Positions 45,206 to 56,494 of a DNA stretch of 64,000 bases are shown in pieces; positions within the stretch are counted from its first letter, which is position 1, and the number at the start of each line of letters is the position of its first letter. Source of the stretch: Meconema thalassinum (lineage: Eukaryota; Arthropoda; Insecta; Orthoptera; Tettigoniidae). The notes under the pieces are model-generated. The model searched no databases. It worked only from the letters and a program-made list of their open reading frames with translations, and was not told the DNA's origin. The stretch covers positions 231,781,556 to 231,845,555 of the forward strand of contig OX336398.1 in assembly GCA_946902985.2 (NCBI GenBank), read 5' to 3'. Position numbers and translations under genes: made by a program.

Positions 45206-46369
45206 CTACAGGGATGTTTGTTGGTTAACAACTTCAATTGCCCCCAAATATTCCGAACGAAATCTACTGCGGAGGTCTTCTCTTAGCTTTTGTCTGTAAC
45301 GAAGTCTCTTATTTAGATCAGTGGATTCAATCAAGTCAAAATCTGGAACTCCTATCCCTTCAACTTCCTGCAGAAACATACTGGGAGTTAGTGGCGTCAA
45401 ATCTGTGGGATTATTGGACACGTATGTGAGGGGTCTAGCATTGATAACAGCCTCACAGTCACACAAAATCGTTTGCATCTCCTCATAGTTCACTGATGTT
45501 CGGCCAAGAACACGGCGTAGTAGTTTTTTCAATATTCCAATAAGCCGCTCCCACCAACCACACCACCATGATGCCGTTGGGGGGTTAAACTTCCATTTAA
45601 TTCTCCTGACATTACTGTACTGACTAATGGCGTCCCAGTCCAGCTTCTTACAGGCACTATCATAACCTGAAAAATTGGTACCATTGTCTCTGTATACTAA
45701 AGATGGTCGACCTCTTCTGCTGGCGAATCTGCTAAAACTCTGAATACAGCTGTCAGTAGAGAGTGAAGATACAAGCTCCAAATGCACTGCTCGATAGACT
45801 CCACAGGTGTACAAACACACCCACGCCTTCTCCCTGCTGCCACTCTCCTTTTTCAGATACAGCGGACTAGCAAAATCTGCGCCAGTAACTTCAAATATCT
45901 TAGCATTTCGTAATCGATTTTCAGGAAGAGGTGGCGGATTTACTTCTATATGTTTTGCTGTTTGTTTCTTGCAATGAAGGCATTTATCCAGGACAGATTG
46001 AACTGTTCGTCTTTCACCAAGAATCCAAAATCTGTCTCTAAGAATAGTCATCATCATCTGTGTGCCTGCATGACATGATTCTTTGTGCAAGTCCATAATC
46101 AGGTTAAATACAACAGGATGCTCACAACTAGGGAGAATAGCTGGGTGACACAATTCATTTAGATCCTTCCTGTGCGAGATTTTCGTCCTTAGGCGTAGTA
46201 TTCCATTACTGTCAGCAAATGGCATCAAACTAGATAATTTTGGGTCATTCACTCCCGAGAATACTTGTCTTTGAACTAAATTCACCACTTTAACCTCTGC
46301 AGCGATTATTTCTTCGGTAGTCAAGTTACCATGGATTCTGTCTTGTTCTTCTATTCGACAGTTCTTCAC
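45206..46369 (-). pseudogene. pol: BEL/Pao integrase
   Basis: A 387-codon frame. It has an H2C2 zinc-binding region (HKESCHAGTQMM, then CLHCKK) and the DDE catalytic core (VTGADFASPLYL, then VYRDNGTNFSG, then WWERLIGILKKLL with the Glu). Next is CDCEAVINARPLT, and then the LTPLTPSMFL motif typical of BEL/Pao integrases. The usual C-terminal domain continues beyond the stop at 45206 into a degraded stretch (44860-45200) before the LTR. Confidence 0.88.
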
Positions 46370-46432
46370 AAAACGACATGTCCAACCAACTAAACGTACA
46401 CTTTTCTTGAAAGTAGAAGCACGGGCATAAAA

Positions 46433-47394
46433 CTAATCAGGTTCAACCGAAGTTGCGAGCATGGAAGAAACAACAAGTTTCTTTTTAGCACTAGTTATCT
46501 CTTCTTCATCAAACGTAACATCTACGCAGGACCATGAGTCTGGTGATTCTCGTAGCCAGCCAGGCCCCTCCCACCATCTTGATTCCAACAATTTCTTAGC
46601 AGTAGTGCCACGGGATGGGAGATCTGCAGGATTCCTAGTGCCGGGAACATATCGCCATTCCTGTCCTTCGGTTAGTTTCCTGATTTCTTTCACTCTGTTG
46701 GATACGAACACATCCCACTGGTCTTATCATTGAATCCAGGCTAAAACAGTTGTTGCGTCACTCCAGAAAATCGTCTTAACACCAGGGATGTTGTAATCAT
46801 GAACAACCTAGAGCCAATTGTTGCAGCCAACAATTCCAGCCTCGGGATCGTCATTTTCTTGTTGGACTTACTGATTGGAGAGACTCTTGCTTTAGCGAGA
46901 ATAAGCTGGACACGAACATGATTCGGTTGTTCCACACGTAAGTTGGCCACAGCAGCATAAGCAAGTTGGCTTGCATCACAAAAAATATGAATCGTCCAGT
47001 TTTCTTGACAGTCTGTCCCAGGTAGCCACATAGGAATTTTTATTTCTCGTAAGTAGAGCAATTCCCTCACCCAGGCCAAGAACTGAGATTTAATATCATC
47101 ATGTACTTCCTGATCCCAACTTATGCCTGATTCCCAGGTTTGCTGTAAAAGTAGTTTAGGAAGTAAAGTGACACTGCAAGCTATTCCAATGGGATCAAAT
47201 ATCCGATGAGCTACCGAGAGAATGACCTTCTTAGTTATTTTCTCCATACAAAGGGTATTTAGGTTTTCTGTGTTAATTCTCAAAGTATCTTCAGATATAT
47301 CCCAAAGCAGTCCGAAAACATTGACAGGTTTTTCGGCGGTTACAAGGGGGTTGGTGTACTCCCACCCTCGAAGCTCGAACTTTCTCTCTCCCAT
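46433..47394 (-). pseudogene. pol: BEL/Pao RNase H-like region
   Basis: The frame 46741-47394 (motifs WEYTNPLVTAEKPVNVFGLLWD, RIFDPIGIACSVTLLPKLLLQ, IHIFCDASQLAYAAVANLRV) contains the BEL RNase H first Asp in CDASQ. A frameshift leads to 46433-46711 (EWRYVPGTRNPADLPSRG), the typical end of the BEL RNase H domain. Both frames end in stops. Confidence 0.8.
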
Positions 47395-47421
47395 GATAGA
47401 AGTTGCTTCATTAATGAACTT

Positions 47422-48318
47422 CTACAACTGTTTTACATCAATTACACTGGTCAAACAGTTGTCAACATAAAAACTGCGGGATAGCAATTCTACCAAATCT
47501 TGAGAATATGATGATTTTCCCTCCTTGCACTGACTAAGGACAGTCTCTATGTGGTACTTGATCACTGCTCCTAGTAGGTATGGACTACATGACACTCCAA
47601 AAACCACTCGACAATGCTGATAAACCTTTAAGATACCCTGTCGGTCAATCCACAAGAATCTCAAAAATGGTCGGTCCCCTTTAGAGAGACTGATCTGTAA
47701 GAATGCACGGCGGATGTCAGCCATCACTCCAATTTATTTCAACCGGAAGTGAGCCAATACGGAAGGAAGTAGTTCAATAAGGTTTGGTCCCTTTTCAATG
47801 CAATTGTTCAGACTGGGATTCTTATTTTCACATGCTGATGCATCGAACACTGGGCGAATAGGTGTGGTACTGTTCTGCTTAACGACATGACGATGTGGTA
47901 AATAATGGCAAGGAGAACTCATGGTTTCAGCCGTTACCTCCTCTATTACACCTTCTTGTAATCTTTTGATTGTAGAATGAACTCTTTTCATAGCCATATT
48001 ATAGTTGTCAGGAAGTGGAGGATGATTTTCTACCCATGGCAGGCAGCACTCAAATCTCTCATCTTCCTTGATCCTTACTGTATCCAAGAAATTTTGATGA
48101 ACAGTCTCTTGCAATTGTAGCTTACTTTTCTTCTCAGCAGGGTCCAGTATGCCAAATGTATCCAAAGTCCACAAATCTGTAATGGTTGCTTCCTTGGTCA
48201 GCATGCTTGACACAACAATGGCTAGACTCTCATTACTGGGCAAGATGCCTGGAACTTTCCCTGACAGTGTCCAATCAAATATTGTCTCCATCGCTACTAG
48301 TCCCGAACTAAGTTGCAC
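47422..48318 (-). pseudogene. pol: BEL/Pao reverse transcriptase
   Basis: Frames 47734-48318 and 47422-47727 are in the same phase, separated by an in-frame stop at 47734. Visible RT blocks are RPVFDASA, LNNCIEKGPNL, MADIRRAFLQI with the first catalytic Asp, FLRFLWID, VVFGVSCSPYLL, and the catalytic box YVDNCLTS. YVDN in place of YVDD occurs in part of the Pao group as I remember it, so it may not be a mutation. Another in-frame stop ends it at 47422. Confidence 0.85.
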
Positions 48319-48423
48319 TCTTTTTCCAGTCCAAAGTTTAGCAGCTTAATCAGCTCCGACCAAAATTTCAATACCTGCTGAAGAGCCACCATCACTTAAT
48401 TCAATGTCATGCAAAACAAGTTC

Positions 48424-49286
48424 CTATATCCAAGGGCCATCAATAACAGAAGAAATCTGTCCACAAATCTTCTGTTGACCAAGTACATCAAAATGACAAT
48501 GGTATGACTTGTCCAATTTAGAAAGGTGAAGTGTGAATACATCATGTTGCACCACTCCCGGTGTTGTTCCTCCAAAAAGTGCATGCTGAATTAATTCCTG
48601 AGAGCGTGGAACGTACCCTATTTCAGCAGCAGTACTAGCCAATATATATGAACGGTGGGACGCTGAGTCAATCAAAAGTCTCGCCTTACGTATTCGGTCA
48701 TTGTTGCCCTTCACATCGACTACCAGCGTTTGCATCAGGACATTGCAATGATTTCCTACTGCTGCAAGGGCCTCGTCTTTACAAGAAATACCCGGTAACT
48801 TATTTTGGCTAAATGGTTGATGAACTTCAGCCCTTTTCCTATGTCGCTCAGTCTGTATCTCTCCGCACATTAATGCAAAATGCCCCTTTCCACAGACGAT
48901 ACACTTGGGACGATTCCTAAATTTCATACCAGGGTGACCAACTTGCAGACAGCAGAAACAGGCCCTACTTTTCTCTACCACTTGTTTTCTTTCTAGTAAA
49001 TACAAGTCCTGAGTTTAATACAGTCCTGAGGATTGTGACTATGAGAGCAACATATACATTTCTTACTATCTTTAGAGGCGGTGAACAATCCTGTGGCAGT
49101 AGGGATTTCATTTGAGACAGATGTAGGTTGATTCCCTCCACCTTTTGCTTCATGCTTTGTGTCCTTCCTTCTCGATTTATCTGCATTTCTAAGACCGAAA
49201 CCTGCAATTGCCATAGAAATTCTTTGTTCACTTTCAACCTCAGTCCTTAAAATTTCCATGAGTTGTGTTAGCCGAGCCTTTCCCAT
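48424..49286 (-). pseudogene. pol: BEL/Pao zinc-knuckle and protease region
   Basis: Two overlapping frames (48993-49286 and 48424-49005) show a frameshift. Cys/His knuckles (CFCCLQVGHPGMKF and CIVCGKGHFALMC) precede an aspartic protease segment, RKARLLIDSASHRSYI. The catalytic triad reads D-S-A where D-S-G or D-T-G is usual, so activity is doubtful unless this is a family variant. The frame stops at 48424 and resumes in phase upstream of the RT. Confidence 0.75.
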
Positions 49287-49310
49287 GTCTCCACTGGGTG
49301 CATTGGCCTC

Positions 49311-50129
49311 TCATGCATGTGAAGCTAGAGATCTTTCCCGTGCTCTTAAAAGTTCTTCTGGCAAACAAGATTCCATAAGCGGAAAAAGCATTGCTTCACA
49401 CTTATCAGTGGTAACCTTTATAGATTCCAGAGATCTTAAATAACATTCAAGCCGATCATACAATGAGCATAAAGTCATACCAAAAGAAGGATTGCTAGCT
49501 TGCAGTACGAGCCTAAGTAATTCTCTAACATATATTTCAACTAGTACATCCTCTCTACCAAAACGTGACTTTAATGCTTCCACGGCCTTGGGGTAGTTTT
49601 CAGAAGTATCAGGATAACTACTGACTACTTCTCTAGCACGAGAACCTTCAGTAGTGGCTTGAAGAAGATACTGATACTTATCCGAGGGATCTAATCTGTT
49701 ATCGTCATCAATTTTACCAAACTGAGCCCAAAATTGTAGCCATTCTTTTGGATTACCATTGAATTTCGTAAGATCGAGCAATGGAAGCTTATACTTTCGC
49801 TGAGCGAATGAACCAACACTTGAAGGACTTTCACTGATAACATTCTGCTGTTCTTTCTCCCTCAACAATGTAGCAACGTTAATCTGCAGATTGTTGAATT
49901 TGCTTGAATAATCATCGGTAGCACTAACCTCTTTTTCTAGGTTATCCTCATCTTCGTCCGCTTCCAGCATTAAGTCGAATATCTGGTTGTCCAACACTCG
50001 TAGGTCTTCCCGCTTTTCCAGAAGTAAATTAAATTCTGCTTCAATAGCAACTGGATCAAGTTCTACACTTTCTAGGCCGTCGACGATCTTCTTAAAATTC
50101 GCGTGTAAGCCCGGCTGCGTACCGCACAA
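49311..50129 (-). pseudogene. gag: BEL/Pao gag (DUF1759-like)
   Basis: A 272-codon frame from a non-ATG start. It includes the conserved PLLDLTKFNGNPKEWLQFW and DKYQYLLQATTEGSRAREVV motifs of the gag-like DUF1759 region of BEL/Pao polyproteins, followed by AVEALKSRFGR. It ends at an in-frame stop (49311) and continues in the same phase into a short segment to 48993. The N-terminal helix is acidic and coiled-coil-like (LEKEVSATDDYSSKFNNLQ). A conventional start codon is not visible. Confidence 0.8.
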
Positions 50130-50192
50130 ATTTTAATTAACTTATCCATTGCTATTCTATACATAAATTTCGTCCTGTCACTGGCCGCCAAA

Positions 50193-50408
50193 TGTGGGAA
50201 TACCATACACAATTACTTCACGAGAAGACTCATTCTAAGGAGACATTGAACCACATTTTATTCACATACAAACATTACATTAACTTAAGTTTCAACCATG
50301 TTCCATGCTTCAACTGGGTCTGTTCAAAACCACATAACGCACACTTCAATACCAACATACACGTAATCGAAAAAAGTCAATTCGAGATATTCTAGTCTTT
50401 TTCTCACA
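50193..50408 (-). repeat. 5' LTR of the BEL/Pao element
   Basis: A 216-bp LTR. Differences from the 3' copy include AATACCATAC for AATACACTAC and several single bases, so the insertion is older than that of the 9.6 kb LTR element. Confidence 0.9.
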
Positions 50409-51617
50409 CCAAAATGGACCAGAGAATCAAGAAACAGAAGCACGTTGAAGACCATGGAAGACAGAATATCGAGTGAGTGAAGGCAGCACCACAATGGAGC
50501 AGGGAATCAAGAAGCAGGAGAACGCGGAGGACCATGGAAGACAGATTATCGAGTGAGTGAAGGCAGCACCACAATGGACCAGAGAATCAAGAAGCGGAAG
50601 CACGTGGAGAACCACGGAAGACAGAATATCGAGTGAGTGAAGGCAGCACCACAATGGACCAGAGAATCAAGAAGCAGAAGCACGTGGAGGACCATGGAAG
50701 ACAGATTATCGAGTGAGTGAAGGCAGCACCACAATGGACCAGAGAATCAAGAAGCAGGAGCACGTGGAGGACCATGGAAGACAGAATATCGAGTGAGTGA
50801 AGGCAGCACCACAATGGACCAGAGAATCAAGAAGCAGGAGCACGCGGAGGACCATGGAAGACAGAATATCGAGTGAGTGAAGGCAGCACCACAATGGACC
50901 AGAGAATCAAGAAGCAGGAGCACGTGGAGGACCATGGAAGACAGATTATCGAGTGAGTGAAGGCAGCACCACAATGGACCAGAGAATCAAGAAGCAGGAG
51001 CACGTGGAGGACCATGGAAGACAGATTATCGAGTGAGTGAAGGCAGCACCACAATGGACCAGAGAATCAAGAAGCAGGAGCACGTGGAGGACCATGGAAG
51101 ACAGATTATCGAGTGAGTGAAGGCAGCACCACAATGGACCAGAGAATCAAGAAGCGGAAGCACGCGGAGGACCATGGAAGACAGAATATCTAGTGAGTGA
51201 AGGCAGCACCACAATGGACCAGAGAATCAAGAAACAGGAGCACGTGGAGGACCATGGAAGACAGATTATCGAGTGAGTGAAGGCAGCACCACAATGGACC
51301 AGAGAATCAAGAAGCAGGAGCACGTGGAGGACCATGGAAGACAGAATATCGAGTGATTGAAGGCAGCACTACAATAGACCAGATAATCAAGAAGCAGAAG
51401 CACATGGAAGACCATAGAAGACAGAATATAGAGTGAGTGAAGGCAGCACCACAATGGACCGGAGAATCAAGAAGCAGAAGCACGTGGAGGACCATGGAAG
51501 ACAGAATATCGAGTGAGTGAAGGCAGCACCACAATGGACCGGAGAATCAAGAAGCAGAAGCACGTGGAGGACCATGGAAGACAGAATATCGAGTGAGTGA
51601 AGGCAGCACCACAATGG
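50409..51617 (+). repeat. 80-bp minisatellite, block 2
   Basis: About 15 copies in exact 80-bp steps with scattered substitutions. The array continues in phase from block 1 after the BEL element. Because 80 is not a multiple of three, every third unit repeats a reading frame. This creates families of ~75-residue ORFs that are artefacts of the repeat. Confidence 0.95.
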
Positions 51618-51850
51618 TAATAATAATAATGTTATTGGTTTCACGTCCCTTTTAACTACACTGGCTTTTAGAGACGGCGGGGTGCCGGAATTTTGCCCCG
51701 AAGGGGACCTTTTACGTGCCAGTAAATGTACTGACACGGCTCCCTCGCATTTGCGCACCCTCAAATGCCAGCTGACTGCGCCAGGTTTCGAACCTGCAAC
51801 CTTGGAATCAGCAAGCGAGAACGTTACCCCTGAGCCACGCAGCCAGACAT
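51618..51850 (-). mobile_element. tRNA-headed SINE (family 5) inside the minisatellite
   Basis: The minus-strand head TGGCTGCGTGGCTCAGGGGT with a GGTTCGAAACC B-box precedes a body containing GGCACGTAAAAGGTCCCC and CCGGCACCCCGCCGTCTC. It ends in a TTATTATTATTA-type tail (TAATAATAATAAT on the plus strand at the left). The flanking minisatellite phrases CCACAATGG and ACACAATGG fit a short target duplication. Confidence 0.8.
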
Positions 51851-51856
51851 ACAACA

Positions 51857-54275
51857 CAATGGACCAGAGAATCAAGAAACGGAAGCACATGGAGGACCAT
51901 GGAAGACAGAATATCGAGTGAGTGAAGGCAGCACGACAATGGACCAAAAAATCGAGAAACAGAAGCACATGGAGGACCATGGAAAACATAATATCGAGTG
52001 AGTGATGGCAGCACCACAATGGACCAGAGAATCAAGAAGCAGGAGAACGTGGAGGCCCATGGAAGACAGAATATCGAGTGATTGAAGGCAGCACCACAAT
52101 GGACCAGAGAATCAAGAAGCAGGAGCACGTGGAGGACCATGGAAGACAGAATATCGAGTGAGTGGAGGCAGCACCACAATGGAGCAGGGAATCAAGAAGC
52201 AGGAGCACGTGGAGGACCATGGAAGACAGAATATCGAGTGAGTGGAGGCAGCACCACAATGGAGCAGGGAATCAAGAAGCAGAAGCACGTGGAGGACCAT
52301 GGAAGACAAAATATCGAGTGAGTGAAGGCAGCACCACAATGGACCAGAGAATCAAGAAGCAGGAGCACGTGGAGGACCATGGAAGACAGAATATCGAGTG
52401 ATTGAAGGCAGCACTACAATAGACCAGATAATCAAGAAGCAGAAGCACATGGAGGACCATAGAAGGCAGAATATAGAGTGAGTGAAGGCAGCACCACAAT
52501 GGACCGGAGAATCAAGAAGCAGAAGCACGTGTAGGACCATGGAAGACAGAATATCTAGTGAGTAAGGCAGCACCACAATGGACCGGAGAATCAAGAAACA
52601 GAAGCACGTGGAGGACCATGGAAGACAGAATATCGAGTGAGTGAAGGCAGCACCACAATGGACGAGAGAATCAAGAAGCAGAAGCACTTTGAGGACCATA
52701 GAAGACAGGATATCGAGTGAGTGAAGGCAGCACCACAATGGACCGGAGAATCAAGAAGCAGAAGCACGTGGAGGACCATGGAGGACAGAATATCTAGTGA
52801 GTGAAGGCAGCACCACAATGGACCGGAGACCAAGAAGCAGAAGCACGTGGAGGACCATGGAAGACAGAATATCTAGTGAGTGAAGGCAGCACCACAATGG
52901 ACCAGAGAATCAAGAAGCGGAAGCACGCGGAGGACCATGGAAGACAGAATATCTAGTGAGTGAAGGCAGCACCACAATGGACCAGAGAATCAAGAAGCAG
53001 AAGCACGTGGAGGACAATGGATGACAGAATATCTAGTGAGTGGAGGCAGCACCACAATGGAGCAGGGAATCAAGAAGCAGGAGCACGTGGAGGACCATGG
53101 AAGACAGAGTATCGATTGAGTGGAGGCAGCACCACAATGGAGCAGGGAATCAAGAAGCAGAAGCACGTGGAGGACCATGGAAGACAAAATATCGAGTGAG
53201 TGAAGGCAGCACCACAATGGACCAGAGAATCAAGAAGCAGGAGCACGTGGAGGACCATGGAAGACAGAATATCGAGTGATTGAAGGCAGCAATACAATAG
53301 ACCAGATAATCAAGAAGCAGAAGCACGTGGAGGACCATAGAAGACAGAATATAGAGTGAGTGAAGGCAGCACCACAATGGACCGGGGAATCAAGAAGCAG
53401 AAGCACGTGGAGGACCATGGAAGACAGAATATCTAGTGAGTGAAGGCAGCACCACAATGGACCGGAGAATCAAGAAGCAGAAGCACGTGGAGGACCATGG
53501 AAGACAGAATATCGAGTGAGTGAAGGCAGCACCACAATGGACGAGAGAATCAAGAAGCAGAAGCACTTTGAGGACCATAGAAGACAGCATATCGAGTGAG
53601 TGAAGGCAGCACCACAATGGACCGGAGAATCAAGAAGCAGAAGCACGTGGAGGACCATGGAAGACAGAATATCGAGTGAGTGAAGGCAGCACCACAATGG
53701 ACCTGAGAATCAAGAAGCGGAAGCACGCGGAGGACCATGGAAGACAGAATATCTAGTGAGTGAAGGCAGCACCAAAATGGACCAGAGAATCAAAAAGCGG
53801 AAGCACGCGGAGGACCATGGAAGACAGAATATCGAGTGAGTGAAGGCAGCACCTCAATGGACCAGAGAATCAAAAAGCGGAAGCACGCGGAGGACCATGG
53901 AAGACAGAATATCGAGTGAGTGAAGGCAGCACCACAATGGACCAGAGAATCAAGAAGCAGAAGCACGCGGAGGACAATGGAAGACAGAATATCGAGTGAG
54001 TGAAGGCAGCACCACAATGGACCAGAAAATCAGGAAGCGGAAGCACGCGGAGGACCATGGAAGACAGAATATAGAGTGAGTGAAGGCAGCACCACAATGG
54101 ACCAGAGAATCAAGAAGCAGTAGCACGTGGAGGACCATGGAAGACAGAATATCGAGTGAGTGAAGGCGGCACCACAATGGACCAGAGAATCAAGAAGCAG
54201 AAGCACGTGGAGGACAAAGGATGACAGAATATCTAGTGAGTGGAGGCAGCACCACAATGGACCAGAGAATCAAGT
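51857..54275 (+). repeat. 80-bp minisatellite, block 3
   Basis: About 30 copies with occasional small deletions (for example near 52563 and 52830). Runs of variant units recur together at 52120-52500 and 53000-53380, so a higher-order block of several units has itself been duplicated. The array stops abruptly at 54275 against a mariner fragment. Confidence 0.93.
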
Positions 54276-54832
54276 GCAGTCGTTCCTTCATGATGGTGTG
54301 CACACTTCCTACGCTCAATCCGACCACGGCGGCTATGGCGTTCACTGTCACTCGGCGGTCCTGAGTAATGAGTGCATCAACCAGCTGGACGTTGTCATCG
54401 GTAATGCAGGGGGGTGCCCCAGACCGGGCAACATCGGCTAACGTCACCCGTCCTTCCCTGAAGCGCTTGTGCCACGCCTTGACCCTTGCAAGGGACATGC
54501 AGTGTTCGCCGTACACTTGTGACATTCGGCGATGAATGTTCGTTCCCCCTACTCCTTTCGATGTCTGAAACCGAACAACACCTCTTTGCTCTTCGTTTGA
54601 CGCCTCCATGTCACTGTTTGCAATGCGACTGGCAGCGTTGGACGATTGATGAATGCTGCTGCTCGCTTTGTATCGTCACGTGACGTGCACGCGTGCCCTC
54701 TAGTGACAGGCTGTGATCTTGCACGCTCTGGTCGGAAACACACCTCGTTACGCACGCCACGATTAGCCGATGTCGCCACCGGTTTACGCATTAGAGCCTC
54801 CGGCTCATTACTTTTTGAACGCACCTTATACC
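54276..54832 (-). pseudogene. Truncated mariner-type transposon (transposase N-terminus)
   Basis: The minus strand from ATG near 54609 encodes an N-terminal mariner-type transposase. It has a first helix-turn-helix (NIHRRMSQVYGEHCMSLARV, then WHKRFREGR), a linker with SGAPP and a second helix-turn-helix (VTVNAIAAVVGLSVGSVHTI). The frame is open to the junction at 54275, where minisatellite sequence replaces the catalytic domain. The 5' flank ends with GGTGCGTTCAAAAAGTAATG, likely the terminal inverted repeat, next to TA. Only about 110 residues remain. Confidence 0.85.
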
Positions 54833-54841
54833 AAAACTAAA

Positions 54842-55800
54842 TATTATTACTAGGCACTGAAAGTCCACCTCGCTGTGATTGATTAATAAGTAATAATACA
54901 GTATAATCAGTTATTTTAATAGTGCTGCCATAATTTGACTTGCAGCCAGGCTTCCTCGGCTTCTGAAATATTTTAATGAAATATTAGTGACGAATTTGTT
55001 GGTTAGATTCATTACCAGGAATTAGTTACACGTACAACTTAATACGGGAAATAATCACTTTACAATTTTCAGCAGGTCTGATTTACTACGAGGAATTTCA
55101 AATGAATAATACGAACTGCTTTTAGATGCTGTCATATCAAAATAAACGATATTTATGAACAAAACTTAGCATGTGGTCTTACGTGTTTATAGAACTTAGC
55201 CCTTTATAGGGCAAAAGACTGGGGGTATAAAATATATTTTTTTTGCACATTTGTAATTGGGGGTGATAAATGAGTAGGAATATGCAACAATTCTATGGGT
55301 GTGGATTCTATTTTATGAAATATGGGGTGGGAAATTATTATCCCACTGGCCACACCCGACAGTATGTTTTCTGAAATGAGCAATGGGGTGATAATCTCCC
55401 ACCTCCAAATTATGATGATACTGTGTTTATCACTCAATAATGTGGTTTATTTAACAGGATATAATTTATAAAAACACCCATCAGGCTCTATAATAAAAAA
55501 AACGCAACTCCCACGCAACACAAGGTCAGTGACCTATATCATCTTTGCCGTAAACTGCACAAAAATATAAAAGTGATTTTGGAATGTTAAAAGTTAGTTT
55601 ATTCGAATATAATTCAATAATTTCAAAATAGTATTTTCTAAAACTACAGAAAATTAATTTTAAAATCTTCTATTCTATGGCAAACACCCTGGGCGGGATA
55701 ATTATTCCCATTCTAGCTGAAATATATTTACTCAAGTGACCAAAACCATTATTAACATTGTATTTCAATTATATACTAACTTTTACAAAACTCCTATCTT
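54842..55800. other. Low-repeat AT-rich region with GGG...CCC palindromes
   Basis: No ORF or transposon signature. Palindromic elements of the form TGGGAAATTATTATCCCA (55328-55344), GGGGTGATAATCTCCC (55385-55400) and GGGCGGGATAATTATTCCCA (55691-55710) occur here. Related ones at 56318-56338 and 56361-56384 lie upstream of a TATA box. This could be the regulatory region of a host gene. Confidence 0.35.
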
Positions 55801-55814
55801 CAATAAAGACACCA

Positions 55815-56116
55815 AACCCTGGCACTGTCCAGCCTATGACGGGCTAAGGCCGACCAAGCGACCGCTGCCCAGCCATTTGGCCTGCAGATATTGGGGTGAC
55901 GCGTGATCAGCGCGTCGGATCCCCTCGGCCGTTAATCTTGGTATTCGTGATCGGGGCGCTGTCTCACTGTCAGACAGCTACTCAATTGTCCTCACGAGGC
56001 TGAGTGCACCCCGTTCCAACCCTCACGTCAGTTTTAAAATCCCTGACGGAGCCGGGGATCGAACCCGGGGCCTCCGGGTGAGAGGCAGGCGCGCTACCCC
56101 AACACCACGGGGCCGG
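55815..56116 (-). mobile_element. SINE family 2, full length
   Basis: The minus-strand head GGCCCCGTGGTGTTGGGGTA with B-box GGTTCGATCCC precedes the body shared with 10357 and 29411. The 14-bp duplication CAATAAAGACACCA at 55801-55814 and 56117-56130 is perfect, indicating a relatively recent insertion. Confidence 0.9.
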
Positions 56117-56386
56117 CAATAAAGACACCATCTTCGGTATAACAATGCATTGCATTGACTCAACACAACCGAACTGGCGAGCACGTGCACTGGGGAGACC
56201 ACTGGGATATATGCTTCCCACCTTTGGTTTCTGATGACAGTATACATCAAATTAATGGGTTTTCAATATTTCTCTGCATCTAGCTTGTGGATGCATGTGG
56301 AATTGCTTGAAATGAAAGGGGTGGGAAGATTCTCTCCCTAACACCGTTCTATAAATACAGGTTGGGAAAATAGTATCCGAAGGACC

Positions 56387-56394
56387 TATAAAAG
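56387..56394 (+). promoter_or_regulatory. Candidate core promoter (TATA box)
   Basis: CCTATAAAAGGACTCA is a consensus TATA element about 100 bases upstream of the ATG at 56495. The last of the GGG...CC palindromes lies directly before it. A second TATA-like CTATAAATA is at about 56350. Confidence 0.4.
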
Positions 56395-56494
56395 GACTCA
56401 AGCCAGTGATGCCAATTCTACCAACAACACGCCTTAAGAGTTATAGACGGCGATGCTATTATACATCTCGAACGAATAGCCACAAAGCTCAGTT

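Larger units (their letters stand above)
44591..50408 (-). mobile_element. BEL/Pao LTR retrotransposon, decayed
   Basis: Two 216-bp LTRs (TGTGGGAATAC ... TTTTTCTCACA), at 44591-44806 and 50193-50408, flank a minus-strand gag-pol with multiple stops. Outside flanks are CCAT and CCAA, imperfect versions of CCAC at the same place in the 80-bp unit, consistent with a 4-bp target duplication. Next to the 5' LTR the minus strand reads TGGCGGCCAGTGACAGGACG (50170-50189), a candidate primer-binding site. It resembles the arginine-tRNA type used by some elements; that match is from memory. Confidence 0.9.

Noticed and set aside
50427..54257. Families of ~75-residue ORFs (MWCCLHSLDILSS type) on the minus strand and RESRSRSTWRTME types on the plus strand
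   Set aside because: They are the 80-bp minisatellite read in its rotating frames. Period 80 is not a multiple of three, so long frames persist by repetition and not by coding selection.
44191..54275. CRISPR-like array
   Set aside because: The 80-bp units are continuous repeats with no unique spacers, the context is a eukaryotic transposon, and the unit derives from a LINE terminus.
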